A DNA stretch of 64,000 bases from Pseudomonas sp. GGS8 (GTDB lineage Bacteria; Pseudomonadota; Gammaproteobacteria; Pseudomonadales; Pseudomonadaceae). The notes under the pieces were generated by a model. It worked only from the letters and a program-made list of their open reading frames with translations. It did not search any database and had not been told where the DNA came from. This document shows, piece by piece, positions 27,593 to 36,651 of the stretch. The position numbers and the translations under genes were made by a program. Location of the stretch: assembly GCF_024168645.1 (NCBI RefSeq), contig NZ_JALJWF010000001.1, positions 3,351,501 through 3,415,500 on the forward strand, written 5' to 3'. Positions within the stretch are counted from its first letter, which is position 1. The number at the start of each line of letters is the position of its first letter.

Positions 27593-28515
27593 TCACTGAC
27601 TATTCCCAAACCCTGATCGTTCAGGAAGTCTCCCCGCGTGACGGCTTGCAGATCGAGCCGACCTGGGTCGAAACCGCCGACAAGATTGCGTTGGTCGATC
27701 AGTTGTCGCTGGCGGGGTTCAGCCGTATCGAAGCCGGTTCGTTCGTGTCGCCCAAGGCGATTCCGGCGCTGCGCGATGGCGAGCAAGTGTTCAAGGGCAT
27801 CGCTCGACAGTCGGGCGTGATCTATGTCGCGCTGATTCCTAACCTCAAAGGCGCACAACGGGCACTGGACTCGGGTGCCGATGAGCTGAACCTGGTGATG
27901 TCCGCCAGCCAGACCCATAACCTGGCGAATATGCGGATGCGCTGCGAGGCGTCATTGGCGGCGTTTGGCGAGATCGTCGAGTTTGTTCGCGGTATGCCGG
28001 TGCGGCTGAACGGCAGCATCGCCACGACCTTTGGTTGCCCGTTCGAAGGTGGGATCGATGAGGACCGCGTGCTGCAGATTGTCGAGGCTTATCAGGAACT
28101 CGGCATCCAGGGCATTACCCTGGCCGATACCACTGGCATGGCCAATCCACGCCAGGTCGATCGCTTGGTGCGACGGGTGTTACAGCGGGTTTCACCGGCG
28201 GATCTGACTCTGCATTTCCACAACACCCGAGGCCTCGGCCTGTGCAACGTACTGGCTGCCTATGAGGCCGGTGCCCGGCGCTTCGACGCGGCCCTCGGTG
28301 GCCTTGGCGGTTGCCCGTTTGCACCGGGTGCCTCGGGCAATATCTGCACCGAAGATTTGGTCAACCTGTGCGATGAAGTCGGCATTCACACTGGCATCGA
28401 CCTGCCGTTGTTGCTGCGATTGTCGCGAGGCTTACCCGCGTTGCTGGGCCATGAAGTGCCCGGGCAGCTCGCCAAGGCCGGACGTAACTGCGACTTGCAC
28501 CCGACGCCGTCCTGA
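27589..28515 (+). CDS. Hydroxymethylglutaryl-CoA lyase family enzyme
   Basis: 308-aa HMGL-like TIM-barrel lyase splitting 3-hydroxy-3-methylglutaryl-CoA (or an analogue such as citramalyl-CoA) to acetyl-CoA and an oxoacid. The SPRDGLQ metal/acid motif is near residue 15, HFHNTRG supplies metal-binding histidines, and the family signature GLGGCPFAPGASGN with the active-site Cys is near residue 240. Translationally coupled to the CoA-transferase. It is not the leucine-degradation copy, as no mcc/liu genes are nearby. Confidence 0.9.
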   Translation: MITDYSQTLIVQEVSPRDGLQIEPTWVETADKIALVDQLSLAGFSRIEAGSFVSPKAIPALRDGEQVFKGIARQSGVIYVALIPNLKGAQRALDSGADELNLVMSASQTHNLANMRMRCEASLAAFGEIVEFVRGMPVRLNGSIATTFGCPFEGGIDEDRVLQIVEAYQELGIQGITLADTTGMANPRQVDRLVRRVLQRVSPADLTLHFHNTRGLGLCNVLAAYEAGARRFDAALGGLGGCPFAPGASGNICTEDLVNLCDEVGIHTGIDLPLLLRLSRGLPALLGHEVPGQLAKAGRNCDLHPTPS

Positions 28516-28529
28516 CTCAACCCAAAAAC

Positions 28530-28621
28530 CTGTGGGAGCGGGCTTGCCCGCGATGACTGAGTCACATCCAGCCTAGATGTCGACTGATGCACCGCAATCG
28601 CGGGCAAGCCTGCTCCCACAG
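28530..28621. repeat. Inverted REP pair
   Basis: CTGTGGGAGCGGGCTTGCCC arm and a near-complement (one change: GCCTGCTCCC) ending 28621; separates the lyase and MFS genes. Confidence 0.88.
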
Positions 28622-28701
28622 AAAAGCAGCCAATCAGATCACTTAAACCAGACAACAAAAACAATCGGACTCCCACGGGAAGTCTGCCTGGAGAAACCAC
28701 G

Positions 28702-30033
28702 ATGAGCCTCAATGTTCTGGAGGCGGGCGTGAGCCCGTCCGTTAGCCACGACGCCGAAAAAGCCCTGGTCCATAAAGTTGCCTGGCGACTGATGCCGCTG
28801 ATCATGGTCTGTTATCTGTTCGCGTTTTTCGACCGCATCAACATCAGCTTCGCCAAGTTCCAGCTACAGACCGACCTGAGCCTGAGCGACACCGCTTACG
28901 GTCTCGGCGCCGGGTTGTTTGTAGTGGGTTATGTGATCTTCGAAGTGCCGAGCAACATGATGCTTTACAAGGTTGGCGCCCGACGCTGGATCGCCCGGAT
29001 CATGATGTCGTGGGGACTCGCGACGGCGGCCATGGTCTTCGTCAACAGCGAATGGCAGTTCTACGCCCTGCGTTTCGTGATCGGCGCGATGGAGGCGGGT
29101 TTTGCGCCGGGCGTGCTGTATTACCTGACGCTGTGGTTCCCGCAGCACTATCGCGGGCGCATCACCTCGATGCTGTTTCTCGCGTCGGCGTTTGCCGGGC
29201 TGGTTGGCGCCCCGTTCTCCGGGTTGGTGCTGCAACACCTTGATGGCTTCCTCGATATGCGCGGTTGGCATTGGCTGTTTCTGCTCGGTGGCGTGCCTTG
29301 CATCGGCCTCGGTTTGCTGGTGCTGACCTTACTCAAGGACCGCATTGAAGACGCCCATTGGTTGAGCCCGTCGGAGAAGACACTGCTCGCCAGCCGTATC
29401 GCTCACCACGAACCCCACAAGAGCGGCGGCTCCTTGCTGGCCGCGCTGCGGATTCCGGGTTTCCTGACATTGGGGTTGATCTACTTTCTGATTCAAGTGG
29501 CGTCCTACGGCTTGAATTTCTGGGCACCGCAACTGATCCGCAGTGCCGGCACCGAGAGCCCGGTGATGATCGGCTTGCTGACCGCCATCCCCTACATCTG
29601 CGGCGCCATCAGCATGGTGGTGATCGGGCGGTTATCCGATGCCACCGGCGAGCGGCGCAAGTTTGTCGCAGGTCTGGTGGCGGTAGGCGCGGTGGGGTTC
29701 TTCTGCGCAGGAATTTTCGCCAACCACACGACCTTCCTGATTGTCGCCCTGGGCTTGCTCGGTGCCGGGATCATCGCGTCCATCCCCAGCTTCTGGACTT
29801 TGCCGCCGAAATTGCTGGCCGGCGCCGGAGCGGGCGCTGCCGGTGGGATCGCGGTGATCAACACCCTTGGCCAGTTCGGTGGGATCGTCAGCCCGGTCAT
29901 GGTCGGGCGGATCAAAGACCTGACCGGCAGCACCACTCCAGCGCTGTACGTCATTGGCGTCGCTGCGTTGATCGCCGCGGCTTTGTTGCTGTGGGGGTTG
30001 CCACAGAAACTGCGCACGCTCGACAAGTTCTGA
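28702..30033 (+). CDS. MFS transporter (anion:cation symporter family)
   Basis: 443-aa importer with twelve membrane helices. The ACS-family signature is VCYLFAFFDRINISFAK in helix 1 and VGYVIFEVPSNMML in helix 2; members import organic acids such as phthalate, galactonate or tartrate. Its position after the CoA-transferase and lyase suggests it takes up their acid substrate. A REP pair lies in the 186-bp gap, which may weaken co-transcription. Confidence 0.9.
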   Translation: MSLNVLEAGVSPSVSHDAEKALVHKVAWRLMPLIMVCYLFAFFDRINISFAKFQLQTDLSLSDTAYGLGAGLFVVGYVIFEVPSNMMLYKVGARRWIARIMMSWGLATAAMVFVNSEWQFYALRFVIGAMEAGFAPGVLYYLTLWFPQHYRGRITSMLFLASAFAGLVGAPFSGLVLQHLDGFLDMRGWHWLFLLGGVPCIGLGLLVLTLLKDRIEDAHWLSPSEKTLLASRIAHHEPHKSGGSLLAALRIPGFLTLGLIYFLIQVASYGLNFWAPQLIRSAGTESPVMIGLLTAIPYICGAISMVVIGRLSDATGERRKFVAGLVAVGAVGFFCAGIFANHTTFLIVALGLLGAGIIASIPSFWTLPPKLLAGAGAGAAGGIAVINTLGQFGGIVSPVMVGRIKDLTGSTTPALYVIGVAALIAAALLLWGLPQKLRTLDKF

Positions 30034-30129
30034 AGCGTGCAGTGCTGGGCCGGACGCCATCGCGCGCAGGCTCGCTTGTATATTTAGACTTGAAGGGGTG
30101 GGCACAGGATTGGTGCCCGCCGCCAATCC

Positions 30130-30156
30130 CTGTGGGAGCGGGCTTGCCCGCGATGG
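30130..30156. repeat. Single REP
   Basis: CTGTGGGAGCGGGCTTGCCC plus GCGATGG, one arm. A decayed partner (CGCCATCGCGCGCAGGCTCGC) may lie at about 30056-30076. Confidence 0.7.
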
Positions 30157-30259
30157 CGTACGGCCCAGCCAACAACGCCCCAGCGGCTTTACGCTCAAGG
30201 ATGTTTAAGCTGTACTCTCCGTTCGCAACCACCCAGAGCGACTCAAGGTTACTGGATCC

Positions 30260-30676
30260 ATGCTAACCGGCCTCAACCACCTGACCCTCGCCGTCACCGA
30301 CCTGAACCGCAGCGTGGTGTTCTATCGCGATTTGCTGCAACTTCAGCTTGAAGCGACTTGGGACACCGGCGCCTATCTCTCGCTATCCGGTCTGTGGCTA
30401 TGCCTTTCTCTCGATCCACTGCGCGAATCCACGCCCGCCGCCGACTACACCCATTACGCTTTCAGCCTCGATGCTGCGGTTTTCCCGTTGTTCGTCGAAC
30501 GCTTGCGAGCCACCAAGGTGCGGGAATGGCGGGACAACCGCAGCGAAGGTGCGTCGTTCTATTTTCTCGACCCGGATGGGCACAAGCTTGAGGCGCATGT
30601 CGGGGATCTGGCGTCGCGGCTGGCGGCTTGTCGGCAGTTGCCCTATGCGGGGATGAAGTTCTTCGACGATCAGTGA
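30260..30676 (+). CDS. fosA: Fosfomycin-inactivating glutathione transferase
   Basis: 138-aa vicinal-oxygen-chelate enzyme that adds glutathione to fosfomycin in an Mn(II)- and K(+)-dependent way. Metal ligands H7 (GLNH), H65 (DYTHYAF) and E111 (KLEAHVGD) are all in place, and the C-terminal SRLAACRQ...YAGM block matches chromosomal Pseudomonas FosA closely. Three residues longer than the P. aeruginosa enzyme, from an insertion near residue 55. Expected to be functional. Confidence 0.93.
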   Translation: MLTGLNHLTLAVTDLNRSVVFYRDLLQLQLEATWDTGAYLSLSGLWLCLSLDPLRESTPAADYTHYAFSLDAAVFPLFVERLRATKVREWRDNRSEGASFYFLDPDGHKLEAHVGDLASRLAACRQLPYAGMKFFDDQ

Positions 30677-30738
30677 GCCGATGTTCAGGGGCCTGAGATA
30701 GAATTGCGCCTCTTCACCCGGCGTCCACAGGAATTCCC

Positions 30739-31377
30739 ATGACTCCATCGCTGCTAATGGCCGTTCTCGCCTCGGGCTTCATTTATGGCATCACGCCGGG
30801 ACCGGGTGTGCTGGCGGTGTTCGGCATCGGCGCGGCGCGCGGACGGCGGGCCGGGGCGGGGTTTCTGTGCGGGCATTTGCTGGGCGACGTGGTCTGGTGC
30901 AGCACTGCGCTGATCGCGATTGTCGGTGCGCGGGAAATCGGCAGCACTGCGTTCGATGTGCTGGGTGTGCTCAGCGGGCTTTATTTGTTCTGGCTGGGCC
31001 TGCGCGCGGTTCGCGCTCGTCGCGCCAGTGCCGAGGCGCCTCAGGGCCCGGCGCGGCAGCCGTTCTGGCACGGCATCCTGTTCGGCCTGACCAACCCCAA
31101 GGCATACCCGGTGGCGGTGGCGACGTTTACAGCGCTGTTGTCCAGCCGTGCAGAGTTGCTGCATTGGTCAATGTTGCCTTGGTTGATCATCTTGAGCTTC
31201 ACTGGTGGCCTTTTGGCCTACGCTATTCTCATTGGCATCGTCGGTGCGCGTCAGGTGCGCACGTTTTATCAGCGTCATGAACTGGCGATCACCCGATTAT
31301 GCGGGGTCATGTTCATCGGTTTCGCTATCAATGCCCTGGTGCATGCGCTGCCGGGGCTGGTGACGAACAAGGCTTGA
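30739..31377 (+). CDS. LysE-family amino-acid exporter
   Basis: 212-aa inner-membrane protein with six hydrophobic segments; the YGITPGPGVL motif in helix 1 is the LysE/RhtB signature. Exports a neutral or basic amino acid or derivative; which one cannot be told. 62 bp after fosA on the same strand with its own ribosome binding site (CAGGAATTCCC). Confidence 0.88.
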   Translation: MTPSLLMAVLASGFIYGITPGPGVLAVFGIGAARGRRAGAGFLCGHLLGDVVWCSTALIAIVGAREIGSTAFDVLGVLSGLYLFWLGLRAVRARRASAEAPQGPARQPFWHGILFGLTNPKAYPVAVATFTALLSSRAELLHWSMLPWLIILSFTGGLLAYAILIGIVGARQVRTFYQRHELAITRLCGVMFIGFAINALVHALPGLVTNKA

Positions 31378-31480
31378 GGCAGAGCGCAGGGACGCGTCGG
31401 CTGCACAGTCATCGCTCGGGCGTATGACCGGTCAGGGAGGGTTGTTCAATGTTGCATTGTCCGGACATGCTCTCGGCATC

Positions 31481-32830
31481 ATGGAAACCAGAAATTCCGC
31501 GCCACTGGCGAGCTACATCGACCTCTTGCTGGACGCCGTTTGTGCGGTGGACAAACAAGGTCGCTTCGTATTTGTCAGCGCGGCCTGCGAGCGCATTTTC
31601 GGATACGCCCCCGACGAGTTGATCGGCCAGTCGATGATCGACTTGGTACATCCCGCCGACCGACAGCGCACCCTCGACGCCGCGCGGGAGATCATGGGCG
31701 GCGAGCCCAAGCTCAACTTTGAAAATCGTTACCTGCGCAAGGACGGCCGGGTGGTGCACATTCTCTGGTCGGCACGCTGGTCGGAGGTCGATCAGTTGCG
31801 TATCGCCGTGGCTCGCGACATCACCGAGCGCAAACAGGCCGAGTCCCGACAAGCGGCGCTGTATGCGATCTCCGAAGCGGCCCACGCGGCGGAAGATTTG
31901 CTGGCGCTGTTCAAACGCATCCATTCGATCATTGGTGAATGGCTGCCGGCGTTGAATTTCTCCGTGGCGCTGTATGACGAGCACTGTGCGCAGCTGAATT
32001 TCCCCTATCACGTCGACGACCATGAGCCGCAACCCGAGGAGCCCGGGACTGTTACCGGGCGTTTGTGCGCAGAAGTGATTCGCAGTGGCTTGCCGATCCT
32101 GCTGACCCCGGATCAGGACAATCTGCCTGAGGGGTTTGCAGCGCTGGTCGAGAGCCAGAATTCGCCCTGCTGGCTGGGCGTACCCTTGAGTTCGCAGAAT
32201 GGCACCATTGGCGCGCTGATCGTCAAAAGCATGCCGGGCGGCGAGCGTTACACCGAACAAGACAAGGAGCTGCTGCAGTATGTTTGCGCCCAGGTCGCCA
32301 CCGCGATCGAGCGCAAGCAATTGCATGCCCGGCTCCAGCGCATGGCCCAGTACGATCAACTGACTCAGTTGCCCAATCGCGAATTGCTGCGCGAACGCCT
32401 CAAAGCCTCGCTGGCGCTGGCCCGGGTAGACTCCGGACGAATGGCGTTGCTCTACGTCGACCTCGACCGTTTCAAGCAAGTCAATGACACCCTCGGTCAT
32501 GCCGTCGGCGACATGCTGCTGCAAGCGGTCGCCAATCGGATCAAGGGCTGCGTGCGCGAAACCGACACAGTGGCGCGCATTGGTGGTGATGAATTTGTCG
32601 TGTTATTGCACAGTATCCACGCCGCCGAAGACGCCGAGAATGTGGCGGGGAAAATCCGCCAGGTGCTGGTTCAGCCCCTGCGTCTGGACGGGCACAACCT
32701 GACGATCCAGCCGAGCATCGGCGTCGCGCGATACCCCGAACATGGCACCGAAGAACAACAGCTGTTCAGGCATGCCGATGAGGCGATGTACGCCGCCAAG
32801 CGCCAGCACCATTCGCGTCTCGGGGTCTGA
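31481..32830 (+). CDS. PAS-GAF-GGDEF diguanylate cyclase
   Basis: 449 aa: PAS domain (residues ~8-120, with PAC-like RYLRKDGRVVHILWSARW), GAF domain (~135-285) and GGDEF domain (~300-445). The active-site RIGGDEF is at about 367-372, and RETD five residues before GGDEF is an intact inhibitory I-site, so it should make c-di-GMP under product feedback. No EAL domain and no membrane segment: a soluble sensor. An in-frame ATG at 31424 is possible; neither start has a strong ribosome binding site, and 31481 better matches the PAS boundary. Confidence 0.9.
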   Translation: METRNSAPLASYIDLLLDAVCAVDKQGRFVFVSAACERIFGYAPDELIGQSMIDLVHPADRQRTLDAAREIMGGEPKLNFENRYLRKDGRVVHILWSARWSEVDQLRIAVARDITERKQAESRQAALYAISEAAHAAEDLLALFKRIHSIIGEWLPALNFSVALYDEHCAQLNFPYHVDDHEPQPEEPGTVTGRLCAEVIRSGLPILLTPDQDNLPEGFAALVESQNSPCWLGVPLSSQNGTIGALIVKSMPGGERYTEQDKELLQYVCAQVATAIERKQLHARLQRMAQYDQLTQLPNRELLRERLKASLALARVDSGRMALLYVDLDRFKQVNDTLGHAVGDMLLQAVANRIKGCVRETDTVARIGGDEFVVLLHSIHAAEDAENVAGKIRQVLVQPLRLDGHNLTIQPSIGVARYPEHGTEEQQLFRHADEAMYAAKRQHHSRLGV

Positions 32831-32946
32831 AAAACCGTCACCGTTCGTCGCGACGTTGCCAGGTTTTCTAAACCTTTTTGGGTATGGAAATTCATATCTT
32901 ATGCGGGCGTCTGCTCGCTGTGATCATCACCAAGAGGATGAGAACC

Positions 32947-33102
32947 ATGCCTACTTCAAAAAATCCGAGCCCGGGTAGCGCCATCGATCGAACGAAGGCG
33001 TCTGAAGCCGCTCGCAAAGGTGGGAAAACTACCACGACGACTGTTGATAAAGACCCTGCCAAAGGCGGCATGGGCCGTAAAGGCGGTCAGAAATCCCGGT
33101 AA
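32947..33102 (+). CDS. Small basic KGG-rich protein
   Basis: 51 aa, lysine- and glycine-rich (EAARKGGK, DPAKGGMGRKGGQKS), without signal or membrane segment; reminiscent of short stress-induced KGG-motif proteins. ATG 32947 follows GAGGATGAGAACC. Probably intrinsically disordered. Next to a DUF4142 gene. Function unknown. Confidence 0.65.
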   Translation: MPTSKNPSPGSAIDRTKASEAARKGGKTTTTTVDKDPAKGGMGRKGGQKSR

Positions 33103-33176
33103 GAGGTGAAGGTGGTTTTTGTTTAATAGACGGGGGCGCGAGCTCCCGTTTTAATTTCAAGAAGGAGGGCGCGACC

Positions 33177-33680
33177 ATGAGCCGGATGGCCACCCGTTTA
33201 CGCAATGCCAGTTTTGCCACGTTGCTGGGCCTGTGCGCCAGCAGCGCCTTTGCCCAGTCTCCTGCCGAATTCGTCAATGAGGCGTCGGCCCAAGGTCTGG
33301 CTGACATCGAAGCCAGCCGCCTGGCACACCAGAAAACCGCATCCAAAGAGGTCAAGGATTACACCATCGTGGTGATCAACGATCGCACCACCGCCAACCA
33401 GCATCTGGCGAAAATTGCCAAACAACTCGATTTACCGGTCGCACCACGCGAGGAGGTGGTCGACAAGGCCAAAGCCTTGATACCGCCAATGAAGGACGAC
33501 GCCTCTTTTGATCAGGCCTATGTCGCCAGCCAAATGAAAACCACCCAGGAAGCCATCGAACAGCTTCAACAAGTAGCGCAGACTACGGATGTGCCGCAAA
33601 TCAAAGCCTTCGCCGAAGAAACCCTGCCCAAGCTGCAAAACCATCTGCAAATGGCCCGGGCGCTGCAAGCCAGTCGCTAG
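33177..33680 (+). CDS. DUF4142 periplasmic protein
   Basis: 167 aa with a signal peptide (cleavage at AFA-QS). The remainder is helical and matches DUF4142, a ferritin-like four-helix family common in proteobacterial envelopes; the repeating E/H/D positions (EASRLAHQKTASKEVKDY) are seen, but metal binding is unproven. Strong AGAAGGAGGG ribosome binding site. Confidence 0.88.
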   Translation: MSRMATRLRNASFATLLGLCASSAFAQSPAEFVNEASAQGLADIEASRLAHQKTASKEVKDYTIVVINDRTTANQHLAKIAKQLDLPVAPREEVVDKAKALIPPMKDDASFDQAYVASQMKTTQEAIEQLQQVAQTTDVPQIKAFAEETLPKLQNHLQMARALQASR

Positions 33681-33687
33681 CTGCCTG

Positions 33688-33716
33688 CCCCGCGGGTGAC
33701 CTCGGTCACTCGCGGG
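33688..33716 (+). terminator. GC-rich hairpin after DUF4142 gene
   Basis: CCCGCGGGTGAC-CTCG-GTCACTCGCGGG stem with one G-T pair, eight bases after the stop codon. No clear U-run, so factor-independent termination is uncertain. Confidence 0.5.
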
Positions 33717-33729
33717 AAATGGGTCAGCA

Positions 33730-33968
33730 TTATTTCAAATCCGGCTTCTTTGTTTCTTCGACGACCGTGCCGTCCAGGGAAATCGTTTCCCCCTCACCGA
33801 GGCTGCGATATTTCTTTCTCAACGCTTCCAGTTGATTGAGGTCCAGCGATTCGAGCCCCCAGCATCGCGTTCTGCGCTTCCTTGGTTACCCGCAATAACT
33901 CATCGATCTTCAAGTGCAAAATGTCCGTGTCGCGGTTCTGGGTGTTCTGGATCAGGAACACACCATTT
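33730..33968 (-). pseudogene. Low-affinity iron permease family remnant (truncated, frameshifted)
   Basis: Reading the minus strand gives the C-terminal ~75 residues of a Fet4-like low-affinity iron permease: VFLIQNTQNRDTDILHLKIDELL, then after a one-base disruption near 33860 ESLDLNQLEALRKKYRSLGEG and a TAA stop at 33730-33732. The upstream four-fifths of the gene (membrane helices) are absent; homology stops at about 33968. The gene was presumably cut when the adjacent accessory DNA arrived. Confidence 0.75.
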
Positions 33969-34208
33969 CCTGTCCGAGTAGGTCAGTGCTTCAAGCTCCT
34001 GAAACTGGAGAAGAGCATGAACCTCGCCCGAACATTTTGTCTTTCCTGCTGCCTGCTTGTGCTCTTCGTAGGAGTCTGACTTATGGCTTACTGCGTCTGG
34101 AATCTTTGATTGGAGTCTTTCTTTGTGCCGGTTTGTGTCTAGTATCAATGGGAGTCAATTTGCCAGCACGCAAACACACGGATCGACACGCCAAGTAAGA
34201 GGTCACTC
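33969..34208. other. Non-coding junction with a 20-codon ORF
   Basis: AT-richer stretch between the permease remnant and the nuclease gene. It holds a 20-codon ORF (34017-34079) with a GGAG-type site, encoding only a hydrophobic signal-like peptide rich in Cys and Leu, and a hydrophobic run in another frame up to 34198. Probably a decayed small membrane protein. Confidence 0.4.
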
Positions 34209-35296
34209 ATGGAATTCTTTGAGAAGTTAGCAAGTCTAGCCGCCAAGGTTCGTTTGCAAAGCGCTGCAATTCAAACAGAGGAGGCCACCAAGAATGCTTT
34301 CGTCATGCCCTTTATCAGCACTGTGCTGGGCTATGATGTCTTTGATCCCCGAGTGAGGTGACTCCTGAATTCGTTTGCGATATAGGAACGAAAAAAGGAG
34401 AAAAAATTGACTATGCGATCATGAAGGAAGGAGAGGTACAGATTCTCATCGAGTGCAAAAAAATAGGCGAGCCGCTGCACATCAATCATGCCTCCCAACT
34501 GTTTCGTTATTTCCATGTCACCAGTGCTCGAATCTCCATCCTCACCAATGGCCAGGTCTATAAATTCTTCACCGACCTGGATGCGCCGAACAAGATGGAT
34601 GAGAAGCCGTTTCTTGAGCTCGACCTTTTGGATATCGATGAGTACTCCGTCCCTGAATTGATCAAGCTCACCAAGTCTGCATTCGACGTGGATTCGATCA
34701 TCAACGCCGCAGGTGAGTTGAAATACGTCAGTCAGATCAAAAAGGTCATTGCTTCGCAGGTACTCAAACCTGATGACGACTTTGTAAAAGTCTTTGCCTC
34801 CCGGGTGTACGACGGGGTCATTACCCAGAAAGTCCGTGAACAGTTCCAAGAGCTGACGAGAAAAGCGGTCGTGCAGTTTCTCAATGATCAGATCAATGAC
34901 CGACTCAAATCAGCCATGAGTGGTGCCATTCAGCCTGCGCTGGCATCGATACCTGCTCCAGCCAGCGGCGGAGATCTGACAGGTCAGCGTGATGAATCAG
35001 AGGATAAAGTGCTGACGACTCTGGAGGAGTTGGAGGGGTATCACATTGTTCGTGCAGTAGTTCGTTCGGTTGTGGACGCTAAACGGATAGTGCAGCGCGA
35101 CACGCAAAGCTACTTTGGCATCTTGCTGGATGACAACAATCGTAAACCGATTTGTCGCCTTCACTTCAATCGTTCACAAAAATACATTGGGATTTTTGAC
35201 GAAGAAAAAAATGAGACGCGGCATCCGATTGGATCGGTTGATGAGATTTACGATTATTCGGACCACTTGAAGAAGACTGTTGGATATTACAACTAG
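34209..35296 (+). pseudogene. HsdR-N-like restriction endonuclease homologue, frameshifted
   Basis: Stand-alone protein of about 362 codons resembling the N-terminal nuclease domain of type I restriction subunit R. The first 48 codons from ATG 34209 (MEFFEKLASLAAKVRLQ...STVLGYDVFDP) continue in another frame at about 34355 (EVTPEFVCDIGTKKGEKIDYAIM). The shift is at GATCCCCGAGTGAGG (net +2/-1), giving an early TGA. Downstream, the PD-(D/E)xK residues are intact: Asp in KIDYAI and Glu-x-Lys in IECKKIG. No hsdM/hsdS or helicase gene is nearby. Either a pseudogene or an assembly error. Confidence 0.75.
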
Positions 35297-35372
35297 CACC
35301 GTTGAGTAATCGCCATATAAAAACCGGCCTTTGAGGCTAATGCCAGTCAGTGAAGTGAGTGAGCCGCTTTTC

Positions 35373-35437
35373 GTAGGAGCCAGGCTTGCCGGCGAAGGCG
35401 CACTTACGGACGCCTTCGCCGGCAGCCTGGCGCCTAC
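35373..35437. repeat. Inverted repeat (GTAGGAGCCAGGCTTGCCGG class)
   Basis: GTAGGAGCCAGGCT-TGCCGGCGAAGGCG and its complement, another Pseudomonas intergenic repeat family, 77 bp after the nuclease gene and upstream of the end of the convergent AidA/PixA gene. Confidence 0.75.
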
Positions 35438-35484
35438 AACTGACCTGCATTGGCCTCTGATGCCGGTTTTTTGTGCATATCTGT

Positions 35485-36027
35485 TCACGCCGACAGCGTT
35501 ACCTCAGTCTTCCAGCTGAAGTACCCCAATGCTTCACAGCGCTGGTTGATCAGCATGAAGCTCAGTTCGCAGGTTGCCACGCCCGTGCTCAGTTGCGAGC
35601 ACTCCCAATAATGATCATCGGCCTTGTGGCTACCCGGCTGGGTCGGGTTGGTGGGGTCGGGTGCGGGGACGGTCTGGTCGCCGTGGACGATCAGCTTGGG
35701 CGGCGAAAGGACCCCGGCATCGCTCACTGTTATGTTGTGAAATACCACGCTGTGTTCGGCTAGCAGGCTGACGGTTCTGCCGCGAATATGGAAGACCTTT
35801 CCGTTGTGGGCTGTCAGCATTATTTTGCTGTCATTTTCAGCACTTTGTGTCGTCGTGCTACTAGTCACGGGGAAGATGAAAACATCTTCAATCACAGTCG
35901 GGTTCTGCGATTCAAGACTGGGTTGCGGATAGTGTGAAAGCAACGATTCGGCATCGACAATCAGAAGCACACTACTGGCTATCACTGCACCCGCCGAAGG
36001 GGAGGTAATCGGTTCGGAAGTCATCAT
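35485..36027 (-). CDS. AidA/PixA inclusion-body family protein, copy 1
   Basis: 180-aa member of the AidA/PixA family (proteins forming crystalline inclusions in Xenorhabdus and quorum-regulated AidA in Burkholderia/Ralstonia). Markers: ASSVLLIVDAESLL at the N-terminus, DDHYWECSQLSTGVATCELSFMLINQRC near the C-terminus. The minus-strand sequence AAAGGATCC precedes ATGATG, so ATG 36025-36027 is used instead of the open-frame start at 36105. Longer than the upstream paralogue by a Ser/Thr-rich segment after residue 50. Confidence 0.82.
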   Translation of the reverse strand: MMTSEPITSPSAGAVIASSVLLIVDAESLLSHYPQPSLESQNPTVIEDVFIFPVTSSTTTQSAENDSKIMLTAHNGKVFHIRGRTVSLLAEHSVVFHNITVSDAGVLSPPKLIVHGDQTVPAPDPTNPTQPGSHKADDHYWECSQLSTGVATCELSFMLINQRCEALGYFSWKTEVTLSA

Positions 36028-36115
36028 GGATCCTTTCATGATGTTGACGCAAAACGGTAACCGCTTCGGTTCAAGCGAGACATCCTGTTCCAGCCGAGGC
36101 GGCACGAGCTCGGTA

Positions 36116-36137
36116 GGCCCCTCGTTGCCGAGGGGCC
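36116..36137 (-). terminator. Hairpin between AidA/PixA genes
   Basis: GGCCCCTCG-TTGC-CGAGGGGCC, a perfect 9-bp stem 11 bases past the stop of copy 2. Without a U-run; may attenuate expression of copy 1. Confidence 0.5.
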
Positions 36138-36147
36138 CGGCCCAGTA

Positions 36148-36651
36148 TCAGTTACGGATGGTAATGAACGGATCCCATGTGCAGCAGCCGATGATCTGGC
36201 AGTCGCGATTCACGATCAGAAACTGGAAGTGATAGGTCACGCTGCCGCAGGCAAGGGTTTCCGAAGACCAGTAATGGTTATCGACCTTCTGGCAGCTGGG
36301 CACCGACGGATTGCTAGTGTTCGGGACTGCAAAGGAGGCGGTAGCCTTGCGTGGCGTGGGCGTAGAGATCAACTCGTTGCCTGCGTTACCGACGAACTTG
36401 TAGAAAATCACTGCTTGCTCGAAGCCCAGCGACAGGCTGGCTTCACGCCAGCGAATCAAATCGCCTACCTGGGCTTTCAAGTTGAGCTCGCCACCGGCCT
36501 GGCCGCTCACCACGTTGTTCTGATTGGTCACCATGTACACATGATTGACGTCGATCATCGTCGGCGCAGCAGGGTTTTTGCTGATGTTCGGGTAGTTTTT
36601 CAGAATGGTTTCAGTGTCGATGGAAACAAGTACATCCGTGACTCGAGACAT
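36148..36651 (-). CDS. AidA/PixA inclusion-body family protein, copy 2
   Basis: 167-aa AidA/PixA protein: VTDVLVSIDTETILKNYPNISKNP at the N-terminus, DNHYWSSETLACGSVTYHFQFLIVNRDCQIIGC near the end. AAAAGGAGC lies ahead of ATG 36649-36651. First gene of a tandem pair with copy 1 (120 bp gap), both read from a promoter near 36840. Function unproven; the family is linked to population-density-regulated intracellular protein bodies. Confidence 0.85.
   Translation of the reverse strand: MSRVTDVLVSIDTETILKNYPNISKNPAAPTMIDVNHVYMVTNQNNVVSGQAGGELNLKAQVGDLIRWREASLSLGFEQAVIFYKFVGNAGNELISTPTPRKATASFAVPNTSNPSVPSCQKVDNHYWSSETLACGSVTYHFQFLIVNRDCQIIGCCTWDPFITIRN

Noticed and set aside
34017..34079. 20-codon ORF with a GGAG site encoding a hydrophobic peptide
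   Set aside because: Too short to support as a gene; it lies in a decaying region and ends just after the signal-like segment. Listed only as part of the junction.
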